From Centroberyx gerrardi (lineage: Eukaryota; Chordata; Actinopteri; Beryciformes; Berycidae): 64,000 bases of DNA. The position numbers and the translations under genes were made by a program. The stretch is taken from assembly GCF_048128805.1 (NCBI RefSeq), contig NC_136005.1:12880475-12944474 (forward strand). The letters are read 5' to 3'. The notes beneath the pieces were generated by a model. That model ran no database searches. It was not told the origin of the DNA and saw nothing but the letters and a program-made list of their open reading frames with translations. Each line of letters starts with the position of its first letter. Within the stretch, counting starts at the first letter, position 1. Positions 23,255 through 30,855 of the stretch are shown here, one piece after another.

Positions 23255-25672
23255 TGTCTGTCTCTCTCTCTCTCTCTCTCTCATGACCAAGGGCAAGGCC
23301 AGAGGTCAGCTTTCAGGCAGATATATTTTACACCGGCATTCCAGGAATGCATAAGACGCTTCTCCATAACTTAGATCCAAAGGAAACGAATCATCGGGCA
23401 ATGACTCCCTGACCACTGCATTATCCTTCTGTTTCTCCTTGCACTTCTTCCCCCAGACAGACGAACCGTTGTGGTTGAGAGGTTCTGAAAGGTGACAGCA
23501 CACTGCAGTAGGTGGATTGGGACCACACTTGTATGAGGCTGCCCTACCTAGAAACCTGAGTATTTACTTTGGACTATGAAGCGTTCTCTCGGTGTAAGAG
23601 TATATGTTTTTCATTGGTGCGATATGATCCCTGTCAGTGCAGAAGTACAGCAGGAAGACATGCAAGCGTACACGTGAGACGCACACACACTCACACACAC
23701 TCACTCACTCACTCACTCACACACACACACGCAGGCACACGCACAGCCTTGAGCCGCTGATCCAGAGCTGTGAATGTGATTAGACAGAGCATAGAAATGA
23801 ATGATCAGTTGCAGGCTAACAGGCCAGCTTGCTTCTCACGTCACTCCAAGCCATCCGTGTTCACAGAACCAGCGTGTGTGTGAGTGGATCTGCCACGCGT
23901 CTCTGATTCTTTCCACTGCTAGGTACGTGGAAAAGTAACATACGGGAACGCACAGATATTCCCCAGTCAAAGCTCATCTTGGATGAGAATGAAAAACAAT
24001 GCCTATACACATTAGTTCCAGTCTATTATTCATATTAGAGCAACTGGACATGATGTTCTGTTGGGCTACCTACATGTTGCTCTATGGACAAATACTGCAT
24101 GGAATCTTATGTTTCAAAGGTTAGTCAAGCTGTGAATGGCAGGAACTAAAATAAACCCCCTGCCTGAGGAAGAGTACTGACTTGAAACATGTTGCCAAGT
24201 GTGCATTAAGCCAGTTATAAGTGTTCCACAGCTTTCTAACGCAAAATTTCCTTACTTTCTGCATTACAAGTGGTTTCCCCTCCTCTCATTATTTTGCCAA
24301 ATAACCCCCCTCCATGATCCTGTACTATATTCTTTTACAGGCTTTGTTTGGATGTTCTGAAACACAGTGACTCTCAATGTGCTGTGCCTAAAAACAGAAC
24401 ACTAACATCGCTAGGACACTGTCATCCCTCAGGGAGAGGAAGTGTAACCGTGTTAGATCTGAGCATCAACAGGAAAAAAGCCCATGACCCGTCTGTAACC
24501 CGTACTCGCTTCTCTCTCATGGCTCATTTCGGCTCTGTTCATGCTCAATGACGCTAACAATCATTTCGGGCACATCCGTAGGTCGTCTCGGTTTGCCTCA
24601 GGTCGATGATGTAACTGCCGCTGAGGTCAAGGGCATGCCGGGGTCACCGATACCCCCGAGGCGGACAGACGCACGGTGGATGTTATTCGGCTCGGCTGCT
24701 CGCTGTGTGTTCTTTGGCGGTCACCCTGGAGATGAAGTCAGGTGATCTGTGGCCGCGGAGCTCTGATTGGTTTAGAGTCCCCAAGGAAGCAGCAGTCTGT
24801 CTGTACTGACAGATCACTTCCTTCGGCAGACGCCAGCCACATTTCAAAGAACAATGCCTGATTTTTGTTTCTCATGTGATATCACTGAAATGGTTTTTGG
24901 CCTTAGTGTAGGAAAAGAACCAGGTGAAACTTGAATTCATTGTCTGGTAATCTTCTTATTAATTACCACACAAACAGCAGCCAAACAGCAGCCAGAAATA
25001 ATGCTAAAGGGATAGGAGACATTGGCCAGTTTTGAAGAGGCAATGTGTGATCCATTTTGAATCAGGGACAGAAGCCTTCAACACACTCATGACGAAGGTT
25101 TGCATCTCTGCTGTATGCACCATGAGTGCCGACAATGCAGTTTGAACACTGCTACACGTCTTTTTGAAAATCTGTGTTATGTAAAAACTTCAACCTCTCC
25201 CCACACATTTAGTCATCATGGATTATGTTTTTAAAATAAGGAGAATAGGAACTTTCTCCATGATCGATATACTGTACCTTTTTTCCACCCAGTTTGACAG
25301 GAGCATCAACCACCTACTTACACACTCACACACACACACACATACTACCCACCGGGGGTCCTACGTTTTTAGATTCACCTCGAGGCTGTGTAAAGGTCAT
25401 GGATCAGGGGTGGTCGCTGTTTAGCATCACAGGCCTTTCAGACTGCAGGTGTCTGAATTTCTACTCTTCTCAGCATCCCGTTTATAAGGGGAGCATTCAT
25501 TGAGGGAGCAGACCGGAGAAAAACACTCGTGTGATATGGATGGGTGGATTACTTGCTATTAACTGCAGGCTAAATGTACACTGATACATCCACTCGATCA
25601 AGTTAGTGCTGGCTGTAATCGCTGGCCGCAGCCTTGATATTACGTAACCTTTTTTCTATTTTTGTCTTTTTA

Positions 25673-25761
<89 letters not shown>

Positions 25762-27435
25762 GCTGTCCAGGAGTACGAGCCCACCATCTACTACCCTAAG
25801 CGCTCCTCTCACAGTCTCCACCAGGACTTCACAGTTCAGTGTGAGAAGATGGACATCCCCTTCCTCTCCTATCTCCCCACAGAGGTCAGCAGCATCAAAA
25901 CACAAGAACACTTTTGGGCACGGGCCTCAGTGGTGTTGCATGCTGTGGAATCTGAGGTTGTTTTAACTATATGGACACAATTAAACTTTAAATTTGAGCT
26001 GACACAATTAGATTTGATCTTGACGACTCAAATTAAAAGACATTTTTAAAAAGTACCACAGTTTGTTTTAACTATTCACTGTCAATGCATTTGTAACAGT
26101 ACAATCAAATGGTGCACTGCAAAAAACGCCATTTAAGTCATTTAGTCTTATATTCAAATCTTCAAGCCTTCAAATCTTATTTTTTGAAAAACCAGGAGAA
26201 ACCTGGTCATTCTGCCAATGAGGTGATATACAGTAACTAAGTTTTACTTGTTTCAGGAATTTTCTAGAAATGAGTGTCAATATCTTGAAACAAGTCAGAA
26301 TAAGGCAGATCACTACTATCAAGAAAATGACACTTGAGTCTACAACATTCTTCATACAAATTGATTTGCGTTGGAAACAAGTGAAATCATCTAACCCCAT
26401 TGACAGATTTTTTCCCTTATTTAAAAAAAAAAAAAAGATTTCAGGACTCAATAATAGACTAAATCACTTGTTAAGAAGTAATTTTTTTGCAATGTGCAAT
26501 CTAATTTAGTTGAATCATATTTAGGAACAAAACTTGTTTATTCATACTGAGGTCTGTCATATTCAGGTGCAGCTGATAAACGATGCCTACAACCTAGTGA
26601 TTGATGCCATCCTGGGGCCGGAGACAGACCTGGCCAATGTTAAGGAGCCCTACTCTGGCATTCTGGTCACCCTCAAGCAAGTCAAGATCCCCATTGCTAG
26701 CTTGGATGTGCCCTCAGGTAAATGCTGATACTAAGTGGTCGTATCTGGCTCGGGGCTCAGAAGCCTACATGATAAATGAGCCTTCAGGCAGCTCCCGAGG
26801 AGATCTGGCTCCCAAGCTGGACTTTTCCAAGTCTGGAGGCACACGTGAGGGATAAATCTTATGCTACAGTCAGCATAGTGTGAGCTCATCATACCACAAA
26901 TGCACTACTCGCTGAGTGTGAGCACAACAAGCCTTAATTTGTAGCTGTCAGCAACACCCGATAGCTTTTTTCTTACGCCAACTTGGTTCTTGATCAGTAA
27001 CTAATGTAATCTACTGTTGAACATCCATTTGGCTTGTTACTCAGCCTTCTATCACACACACACTTTCTCCATGGCTCATGCTGGAATGCAATTTCCCTAG
27101 CAGGTGGCTCATCTGCAAAACATCAAGCTCGCTTTCAACATAAAAGGCAAGAAATCACGATGCTCCTCTTTTTAAGTGTCTGTGTCTCTTTTTCTCTATT
27201 TGTCTTCCTCTCGCTCCCTGCCTCCTCTCGTATCTCAGGTTGGGACGTAGAAGAGGCGAGTCAGGACGGGATAAACCCAGACGTTCTCATCTCACTTACA
27301 GCGCCAAAGAAGTGCGCCACCAGCTTCTCGGGGAAGCATTTCTTGGCCGGACGCTTCCTGCCCTACGACATCCAGAAAAAATACGAGCTGAACCTCCCAG
27401 AGTACCCCGGCACAGACTGTCTTATAGAATTGTAA
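9295..27435 (+). CDS. yjefn3: yjefn3, YjeF N-terminal domain protein 3 (5' end missing)
   Basis: Five spliced exons join in frame: 9295-9403, 20994-21104, 25771-25884, 26567-26717 and 27239-27435 (stop). They give 226 residues of a YjeF_N (AIBP/NAXE-like) Rossmann-type domain. All introns are GT-AG. Diagnostic stretches are [70 protein letters not shown] and [12 protein letters not shown] enzymes carry GPGNNGGDG where this protein has GPDQNGAIG, the form typical of YJEFN3, so NAD(P)HX epimerase activity is doubtful (inference). Family knowledge: AIBP-type proteins bind apoA-I and promote cholesterol efflux; the fish paralogue has been linked to endothelial and haematopoietic development. Human YJEFN3 is about 299 aa, so some 70 N-terminal residues lie in an exon not found here; the first visible exon starts in phase 2. 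cilp2 follows 3 kb downstream on the same strand, as in human. Confidence 0.9.
9550..9578. repeat. (TTTC)n microsatellite
   Basis: About seven TTTC units inside the first visible yjefn3 intron. Confidence 0.9.
10055..10300. repeat. Degenerate pentanucleotide TTCTA/TTCTG array
   Basis: Interrupted repeats of TTCTA and TTCTG over about 245 bp. Open frames read Phe/Tyr/Ser/Cys-rich peptides and are not genes. Confidence 0.85.
10780..11150. repeat. (GA)-rich polypurine tract
   Basis: A long purine-rich strand of imperfect GAGA units with occasional ACAGAC interruptions. Long Arg/Glu and Leu/Ser frames appear on both strands because of it. Confidence 0.9.
11160..11510 (+). mobile_element. Non-LTR retrotransposon 3' end relic
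   Basis: A frame containing [20 protein letters not shown] (about 11222-11281) resembles the C-terminal Cys/His region of fish LINE ORFs. It is followed by an A/T-rich 3' UTR ending GGTCATGCTAATAAAGCC (about 11483-11500), a tail type common in fish LINEs. GA repeats flank both sides. Assigned from recalled similarity. Confidence 0.45.
11928..12009. repeat. (CA)n microsatellite
   Basis: About 40 CA units with a few CG steps near the start. Frames across it on both strands are rejected. Confidence 0.95.
13419..14017. mobile_element. MITE-like element, copy A, interrupted by a foldback element
   Basis: The left end CACTGTAAAAATGGCCATCT and the reverse complement of the right end (TTGCAAAAATATCTATCT) form imperfect terminal inverted repeats, both followed by TTRACAAGT. 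A related element with similar ends lies at 26115-26495. Copy A contains a separate hairpin insertion (13623-13880). It is non-coding and needs a transposase from elsewhere. Confidence 0.6.
13623..13880. repeat. Long inverted repeat (foldback MITE-like)
   Basis: Arms 13623-13744 and 13772-13880 are imperfect reverse complements. Matching blocks from the outside in are ATGAAAAAAG, GCCTTTATT, CATGGCTAGTTCAA, TAAAAACATTTTGTCC, TGCTGTGGCCTTC and GGAGTAGCA, around a 27-nt loop. Transcribed within yjefn3 pre-mRNA it would fold into a long hairpin. Confidence 0.85.
15593..15597. repeat. Target-site duplication, left (CACCT)
   Basis: Five bases immediately before the 5' LTR, repeated at 20350-20354 immediately after the 3' LTR. 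Five bp is typical for Gypsy-class integrases. Confidence 0.88.
15598..16526 (+). repeat. 5' LTR
   Basis: Starts TGTAACGAAGG and ends GCCTAACA. TATA-like motifs are at about 16070-16079 (CTATATATAG) and 16325-16331 (TATAAAG). A polyadenylation hexamer AATAAA is at 16451-16456. This is consistent with U3-R-U5 organisation, with R lying between the second TATA and shortly after AATAAA. Confidence 0.95.
16325..16331 (+). promoter_or_regulatory. LTR TATA box candidate
   Basis: TATAAAG lies 120 bp upstream of the LTR AATAAA, the expected spacing for a short R region. The alternative CTATATATAG at about 16070 would give a much longer R. The copy at 20148-20154 is in the 3' LTR. Confidence 0.55.
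16529..16546 (+). other. Primer-binding site (tRNA-Leu type)
   Basis: TGGTGTCAGAAGTTGGGG starts two bases after the 5' LTR. It is nearly complementary to the 3' end of a tRNA-Leu acceptor arm (...CCCACTTCTGACACCA), with a slip in the last bases. The tRNA assignment is from memory. Confidence 0.7.
16569..16676 (+). pseudogene. Short 5' frame, probable gag remnant
   Basis: The first ATG after the primer-binding site (16569) opens a 35-codon frame ending TAG at 16674-16676. It overlaps the start of the pol frame in a different register. Its position fits the original gag initiation region, with the rest of gag and protease lost by a deletion whose junction lies within or near this overlap. No gag motif is recognisable in so short a piece. 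Confidence 0.45.
16591..19386 (+). CDS. pol: Retrotransposon Pol: integrase, reverse transcriptase, RNase H
   Basis: 931 codons from the first ATG (the frame is open from 16579, which is GTG). An HHCC zinc domain has H95, H102, C132 and C135. The integrase core has D164, D223 and E259, an exact D,D-35-E spacing. An integrase C-terminal region includes the GPYKV and HVNLL motifs, about residues 345-435. Reverse transcriptase spans about 510-700 with D602 in TLDLSKG and the YLDD box at 663-666. RNase H spans about 805-930 with D814, E853, D880 and D923. There are no internal stops or frameshifts. The integrase-first order separates it from ordinary Gypsy elements. Protease and gag are absent, so it cannot form particles alone. 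The first ~60 residues look like spacer sequence before the zinc domain. Confidence 0.93.
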   Translation: MACRSSQRIQELSTPGCLLDGEIPPDVGSLQREDSTIKPWFEKVTEVEGVKQGSVDCLEEATYVVKGGILYQRKEKVEALVLPQQFRHRVMELGHSIPWAGHMAFQKTLHRIASHFVWPGMYTQISQFCSSCEKCQLTSGRGVVRAQLQPLPIIETPFERIAMDVVGPLEKSSSGNRYILVICDYATRYPEAFPLRSVKARHVANCLLQLFSRVGIAKEILTDCGTNFLSKLLQQVYQLLGVKGIKTTPYHPQTDGLVERYNQTLKNMLRKFVSCTGADWDQWLPYLLFAYREVPQVSTGFSPFELVYGRQVRGPLDLLKDYWESPKPEGENVVAYVVKMRERLEQMTALARENMRSAQQYQKTWYDRKARERVFSPGQQVLLLLPTSDSKLLTKWHGPYKVTRRMGKVTYELYRPERVKKHQIFHVNLLKEFQVQPEPVHQQLFVRAVQDEDVNEKFFPTSAAEPTPVDLSHLSPSQQEDVKPLLDPELFQETPGFTSVVQHKVRLKKDAPVRQRSYRIPERLVLALKKEIKLMLELGIIEVSNSEWCSPIVLVPKKDGSLRFCIDFRYLNAISAFDPYPMPRIDDMVERVGRARYITTLDLSKGYWQLALAPEAKELTAFKTPFGMYQFRVMPFGLHGAPATFQRLMDHVLRDVSEFSAAYLDDVVIFSRSWEEHMSHLQQVLQCIRVAGLTINPRKCAVAQREVQYLGFVIGFGKIKPQLGKVEAIRSFPVPTTKRKVKGFVGLVGWYRKFIPHCAERSAVLNDLTRASAPNKVRWTDECDRAFRDLKEAICTHPVLNSPDFDKPFTLQTDASGVGLGAVLLQEVDEEMKPVAFLSRKLLDRETRYSTVEKECLAMKWAIDTLRYYLLGRHFFLETDHRALQWLNRMRDANMRIAGWYLSLQPYDFTVRYRSGKSNVVADCLSRIHED
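19403..19420 (+). other. Polypurine tract
   Basis: AGGAGAGGGGGGAGGAAA, an all-purine run directly abutting the 3' LTR, the plus-strand priming site of LTR elements. Confidence 0.9.
19421..20349 (+). repeat. 3' LTR
   Basis: Exactly 3823 bp downstream of the 5' LTR and the same length. I compared the two copies line by line and found no difference. It includes a copy of the LTR AATAAA at 20274-20279, which could terminate element transcripts or sense transcripts of the host gene. Confidence 0.95.
20350..20354. repeat. Target-site duplication, right (CACCT)
   Basis: Matches 15593-15597. Without the element the site would read CCAGACACCTTTGGGG. Confidence 0.88.
20398..20428. repeat. (CA)n microsatellite
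   Basis: About 15 CA units just downstream of the retrotransposon insertion. The rest of 20430-20990 shows no gene and becomes pyrimidine-rich before the next yjefn3 exon. Confidence 0.92.
20994..21104 (+). CDS. yjefn3: yjefn3 exon with nucleotide-binding loop
   Basis: Acceptor CTGCAG|GCC and donor TTT|GTAAGT, phase 0 at both ends, 37 codons. It carries the first beta strand and glycine loop [11 protein letters not shown]; the GGD residues of the NAXE epimerase loop are replaced by G-A-I. Confidence 0.92.
21567..22491 (+). mobile_element. hAT-like inverted-repeat element with BED-finger ORF
   Basis: Starts CAGGGTGTCCGCGGGGTCTT and ends TGCATATACCCTG. The reverse complement of the end (CAGGGTATATGCAGG) forms imperfect terminal inverted repeats. 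Repeated GGTCTTAAAA motifs lie just inside both ends. CTTTA occurs on both flanks (21562-21566 and 22492-22496); hAT elements usually duplicate 8 bp, so the flank is only partly supportive. No transposase catalytic region is present. Confidence 0.62.
21918..22130 (+). CDS. BED-type zinc-finger mini-protein of the hAT-like element
   Basis: 70 codons from a true ATG. The peptide [16 protein letters not shown]... then [18 protein letters not shown] gives a C-x2-C ... H-x5-H zinc-finger arrangement like the BED fingers at the N-terminus of hAT-type transposases and related fish proteins. It stops shortly after the finger. It could be the surviving first exon of a transposase gene or a short DNA-binding product; no acceptor exon was found. 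Confidence 0.5.
   Translation: MGKCKFSDKWLEDTEFAPWLRPVTGNNREAYCSVCKKAISVTSMGINAIRSHMHSASHKSKACKDHRGFC
23219..23282. repeat. (CT)n microsatellite
   Basis: Two CT blocks separated by a short TTTCTCTTTGTCTG interruption, inside a yjefn3 intron. Confidence 0.93.
23682..23740. repeat. Mixed (CA)n/(CACT)n repeat
   Basis: CA units alternate with ACTC units (five tandem CACT steps) and return to CA. No coding signal. Confidence 0.9.
24580..24770. other. CpG-rich block inside yjefn3 intron
   Basis: I counted about 17 CpG dinucleotides in roughly 190 bp, far above the surrounding sequence. A 65-codon frame crosses it, but no family is recognised. It could be a small CpG island, an alternative promoter or a GC-rich repeat fragment. 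Confidence 0.4.
25677..25759. repeat. (CT)n microsatellite serving as polypyrimidine tract
   Basis: About 41 CT units end 11 bases before the acceptor TGCTGTCCAG of the next yjefn3 exon, so the repeat occupies the polypyrimidine-tract position. The long Leu-Ser frame over it is not a protein. Confidence 0.93.
25771..25884 (+). CDS. yjefn3: yjefn3 exon, middle of YjeF_N domain
   Basis: 38 codons, phase 0 to 0, acceptor GTCCAG|GAG and donor GAG|GTCAGC. It encodes [11 protein letters not shown] through [15 protein letters not shown], which continues smoothly from RHLRIF of the preceding exon and into VQLINDAYN of the next. Confidence 0.92.
26115..26495. mobile_element. MITE-like element, copy B
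   Basis: The left end CACTGCAAAAAACGCC and the right end TTTTTTTGCAATGTG are imperfect inverted repeats related to the ends of the element at 13.4-14.0 kb; TTAAGAAGT or TTAACAAGT follows inside. Its right end is about 70 bp before the yjefn3 exon at 26567. Confidence 0.6.
26567..26717 (+). CDS. yjefn3: yjefn3 exon with conserved Asp strand
   Basis: Acceptor ATTCAG|GTG and donor TCAG|GTAAAT, phase 0 in and phase 1 out. It encodes LVIDAILGP, which keeps the conserved Asp of the family, and [10 protein letters not shown]. The split codon plus the next exon restores PSGWD. Confidence 0.92.
27239..27435 (+). CDS. yjefn3: yjefn3 terminal coding exon
   Basis: Acceptor TATCTCAG|GT. It encodes [37 protein letters not shown] and the conserved C-terminal [12 protein letters not shown] before TAA at 27433-27435, the expected end for the family. 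Confidence 0.93.
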
Positions 27436-28033
27436 CACATGCAAAACACACAACCCAATCTGGCCGCTCCTCATTTTGAATACATATGGTTGATCTATTC
27501 TCATGTTTTGTATTTTATAGATTGTTACCGTGATTTAATGTTAACGTGCTATCTCTCAATTGTGTAGAGCAGGTTGCACCTTAGCCAAAATTTGCTCTGT
27601 TATAAAGCTACAGTAGAAGGATCATATTTAGAAACTGTGGTTTGAGTCGTGTCTTTTAGGGAATGGTTCGAGGAGTTTTTGTGTCAGTCTTCTTGTAAGC
27701 TGTAGCATTCTACTTTTTTCTGATTACTTTGCAAAATCCAGAAATGTCTTTTTCCACAGCCAGCGAAAAAGGATGAGTTGTTTGGAAGATATGTTTTCTA
27801 TGGTACCAACCACTTGAACGCTATTTTTCAAAACGTTTTTTATTTTATGTTCATGTTCTTATGCTTTTATGTTCTTACGTTTTATTTCTTATTGAAGCTT
27901 TTTTAGGTGAGTTGGTTAGTAACTTTCCATTCCATCTGTTTATATCTGTTTGTTTGGTCAGCCTGCACTGCTGCATTTCTTTTGTTGTCAGTCCATTAGC
28001 TGATACAGTAGGCCCAGACGGTTCTCTTTGTCC

Positions 28034-28039
28034 AATAAA
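28034..28039 (+). terminator. Candidate yjefn3 polyadenylation signal
   Basis: AATAAA about 600 bp after the yjefn3 stop, the first canonical hexamer on the sense strand that I noticed. The 27436-28033 interval would then be 3' UTR. No transcript evidence is available. Confidence 0.4.
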
Positions 28040-28261
28040 AAGATCCCATTCAACAGGTGGCTCGATTTCTGATGTTTTATTTTGCTTCACACAAAGAAAC
28101 ACAGATATGATGTGGCACATATCAAAAGGAAGAGCTCATCATCTCACTAAAGCTAGTCAAAACAGTGACACGATTTTCTTTCATTCTTCTTCATTACATT
28201 CTTTTAGCTTATATCATCAGGTGTACTAGCATGTGTGGGAAGGTTATGATAAATAATATGA

Positions 28262-28436
28262 AAATTTATTGATCCTCATGGGGAAATTCTGTTTTCGCTC
28301 GGCCCCCTGGGGTCATGGGGTCAGCTACACCACAGCGCCGCTGGAGCTGGTAGCGAATCAGTGTCTCGATGAAGGACTTGAACCCAGGTCATTCTATTAA
28401 ACAAGTCTAATCACTAGGCCTCCTAGCTGTCTTATA
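28262..28436 (-). mobile_element. tRNA-derived SINE, copy 1
   Basis: On the minus strand the head carries an A-box-like GGCCTAGTGATTAGA and a B box GGTTCAAGTCC (28374-28384 on plus). A body with CTACCAGCTCCAGC and GTAGCTGACCC follows, then a tail AATTTCCCCATGAGGATCAATAAA. The body and tail match the element at 41.5 kb. It sits between yjefn3 and cilp2. Confidence 0.75.
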
Positions 28437-28439
28437 CGC

Positions 28440-30480
28440 ACATCACATGTAATTTTAGAGGGGCTACTCATGTCTCAGATGAGCGCACACCGTTGCTTTT
28501 GTTTATTGGTTCCCAACTGGATTTGATTTGGTAATGAAAGCCATAAACAGGTGTGATAGGGCTATAATCAGTTCTAGAGGAAGGCCTCTCATCATTTAGC
28601 TAAGGGTTTAAATATGTTTATAATAGGCTCATTGAGGATGACTGTGAGTGAGGTTGCAGTGCTGTTTATGGATGAGGTAATGTGTATTTATACTAACGGG
28701 AGCCTCTTCTGAATACTAATGCCTGATGTGTGTGTGTGTGTGCGCTGTGCACACATGTGTGAGTGGGTGTAAGAAGTCAGTGAAATGGAATGCTGATCCC
28801 CTCAGCGCACGGCGGTGTTAAACCTGTCAGGACCAAACTGACGAGGGTTACAGCAATATGTCGGAGCACTCACCGGTCCTGTCTTTCACTCCTTTCCCAT
28901 TCCTTTCAGGACACTAAGACTTGTCACCATTCATTCATTTGTTCTTTTCATAAAAGGCTGTGAGTAATGAGCTTGGGAATCGTTGGTGGCCCGTAGAATT
29001 GAATGATCATGACTGACAGCAGCAGTCGTAATATCCTGTGATTCCTGCATGGAGGAGAAATGTGCTCAGAGGGTTTCGGGAGTTCAGTGACACAGCGTGA
29101 AGCAGAGACGCAGGCAGTTTCAAATCCTCTGCTTTCTATGTACAACAGACTTCACACTAAAAGCTTAAAGTTTAACAGCTTAACTGGAACCAAAAGGGTT
29201 CCAGTTCTTTTCCATAATGTTAAATGTCCATTTTGGGGAAAAAAGTCATTGCATATGTATTATTCAAAAAGTGTTTTGTCAAAAGTGTATGTCAAAAACA
29301 ACTTAATTTACCATTTACCAGCCATTTAGTTAGCATGAGTACAACAGATGGCATTTTCAAGAGGTGGATTCAGTCTGAAAATAAATTCTTTAAATAGTCC
29401 CCTGCCGTATCACTTTTTAAAATTTTGAGTCTAAATGTGCTTTCACCACGGACTTGTGAAAGCGCTAAATCCAATTAACGTCTTTAATTTTGCAAGGATT
29501 TTACGAGCCTTGTTCCTAAATTGTAATGATTCAGACGCTGCAAATGAGCCTTAGTGCATTGCACCTCATAAGCGTGTCTCGTGTCTGTGTTTTGAAGAGT
29601 TTTTCCTGAATGGCATGCCATATGACGCCACTTCCACTCTTTGGCAGCGCATCGCCCTGCAATCAGCGACTGTTAAAAAGTTACAAAACTGAACCAGAAG
29701 TCGAACCAGAGGGAGCGCAGCATCTGGCGCTGTCTTGTGCCGGTGAGAGAGTATGAGAAAGACGGATACAGAGAGAGAGAGAGAGAAAGAGTGAGACGGA
29801 GAGAGAGACACACAGAGAGAGAGAGAGAGGGGGGAGGCCCAAGTGACGCAACAAAGGACATAACATTATATGAGAGAGCTCGAAACTCTGAGGATGATTA
29901 AGACTGTAGCTAGAATAGCCTTGAGTTATTATGATGAATGGCATGACAAAAACATAATTTATTTCTCTCTAACCAGTTTCATATATTTGGAACTATCAAA
30001 AATAAATACTGCTGTAAATGGGCTCGGGTCTTGTTTGAGCAGCCGTCAGTCAAAGTACATTAAGTTTCTGAGGTGGAGTGGAAAAGCTGCAACAATTCAT
30101 GTGCTTTTGATAATGTATACCTCAAGCATCATGCAGCCACACAGACATACACAGAAAAAGAGATAAAGCCTTATCGATGGAAACACAGGTAGACACAGAC
30201 ACACACACACACATAAACACACACCTGTTCTGAGGGTAAATTTAACTACCTTGGAGAAAACAACATATTACAAAGCATGGAAAGATGGAAATATTATTGC
30301 AAAGAAGTCAGAACTTATGAAATATTCCCTGGTGGAATTACTGGAAAACACCCTTTTATTTGAAGTAATATCACCCACAAACACCCGCCCCTACTCATAC
30401 TCACACACACACTTTCTTCACTCTCTTCTCTCTCTCTCTCTCTCTCTCTACCCCCCTCCATACCATTACCTTTTTTTGGA
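28440..30480. other. Intergenic region between yjefn3 and cilp2
   Basis: No exon recognised. It holds a short GT tract (about 28726-28742), GA-rich sequence (about 29768-29830) and short CA and CT tracts near 30200 and 30430. cilp2 regulatory sequence may lie here but nothing specific is identifiable. Confidence 0.55.
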
Positions 30481-30504
30481 AGCTGATATGGGGGACCCAG
30501 ATGT

Positions 30505-30600
30505 TGCACTGCATTGGCCAATGGCGAGCAGAGAGGGGCTGGATTGGTGTGCACTCACGATGCCCCTTCTTTTAAAACTCCTGTGCTCCTGTCCAACTCA
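30505..30600 (+). promoter_or_regulatory. cilp2 core promoter candidate
   Basis: A palindromic CCAAT region ATTGGCCAAT (30513-30522), a second inverted CCAAT (ATTGG, 30543-30547) and a TATA-like TTTTAAAA (30570-30577) line up upstream of the cilp2 start. A transcription start near 30600 would give a 5' UTR of about 190 nt. Inferred from motif order only. Confidence 0.45.
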
Positions 30601-30729
30601 ACAACTCTCATCTGAGCAAGAGCAGCGACAAGGCTCTCCTCTACCAGCAGCATCACTCGCACCTGAGGACCCCATCGGCCGACTCTCAGTGCTACCTGCG
30701 AGTTTGAAGACTCAACAATTTTCCAACTT

Positions 30730-30744
30730 ATGTCTATGCCATAG
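30730..30744 (+). promoter_or_regulatory. Short upstream ORF in cilp2 5' leader
   Basis: ATG TCT ATG CCA TAG lies 47 nt before the cilp2 ATG and would be translated first if the leader is unspliced. Such minimal upstream frames can lower translation of the main frame. Confidence 0.45.
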
Positions 30745-30791
30745 AGGATCAGAGAAATAGAGAGATCATCTGTAACTGAGAGAGTGGCACC

Positions 30792-30855
30792 ATGTGGGAC
30801 TTAACTAAGGTGGCAGTCCTGCTGTCTTTCCTGGCTTCAGTGGCTCTGGCTCAAG
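30792..30855 (+). CDS. cilp2: cilp2 exon 1, signal peptide
   Basis: MWDLTKVAVLLSFLASVALA, a short basic start, a hydrophobic core and an A-L-A-like cleavage site; donor CAAG|GTAAGT, phase 1. The ATG context is CACC-ATG-T. Intron 1 (30856-38920) is 8.1 kb without recognised exons. Confidence 0.88.

Noticed and set aside
28374..28420. tRNA-like A and B boxes
   Set aside because: They belong to the head of a SINE; no full tRNA cloverleaf is present.
30251..30760. 169-codon plus-strand frame upstream of cilp2
   Set aside because: Contains a CT-repeat stretch and overlaps the cilp2 promoter and leader; no family similarity and no suitable splice structure.
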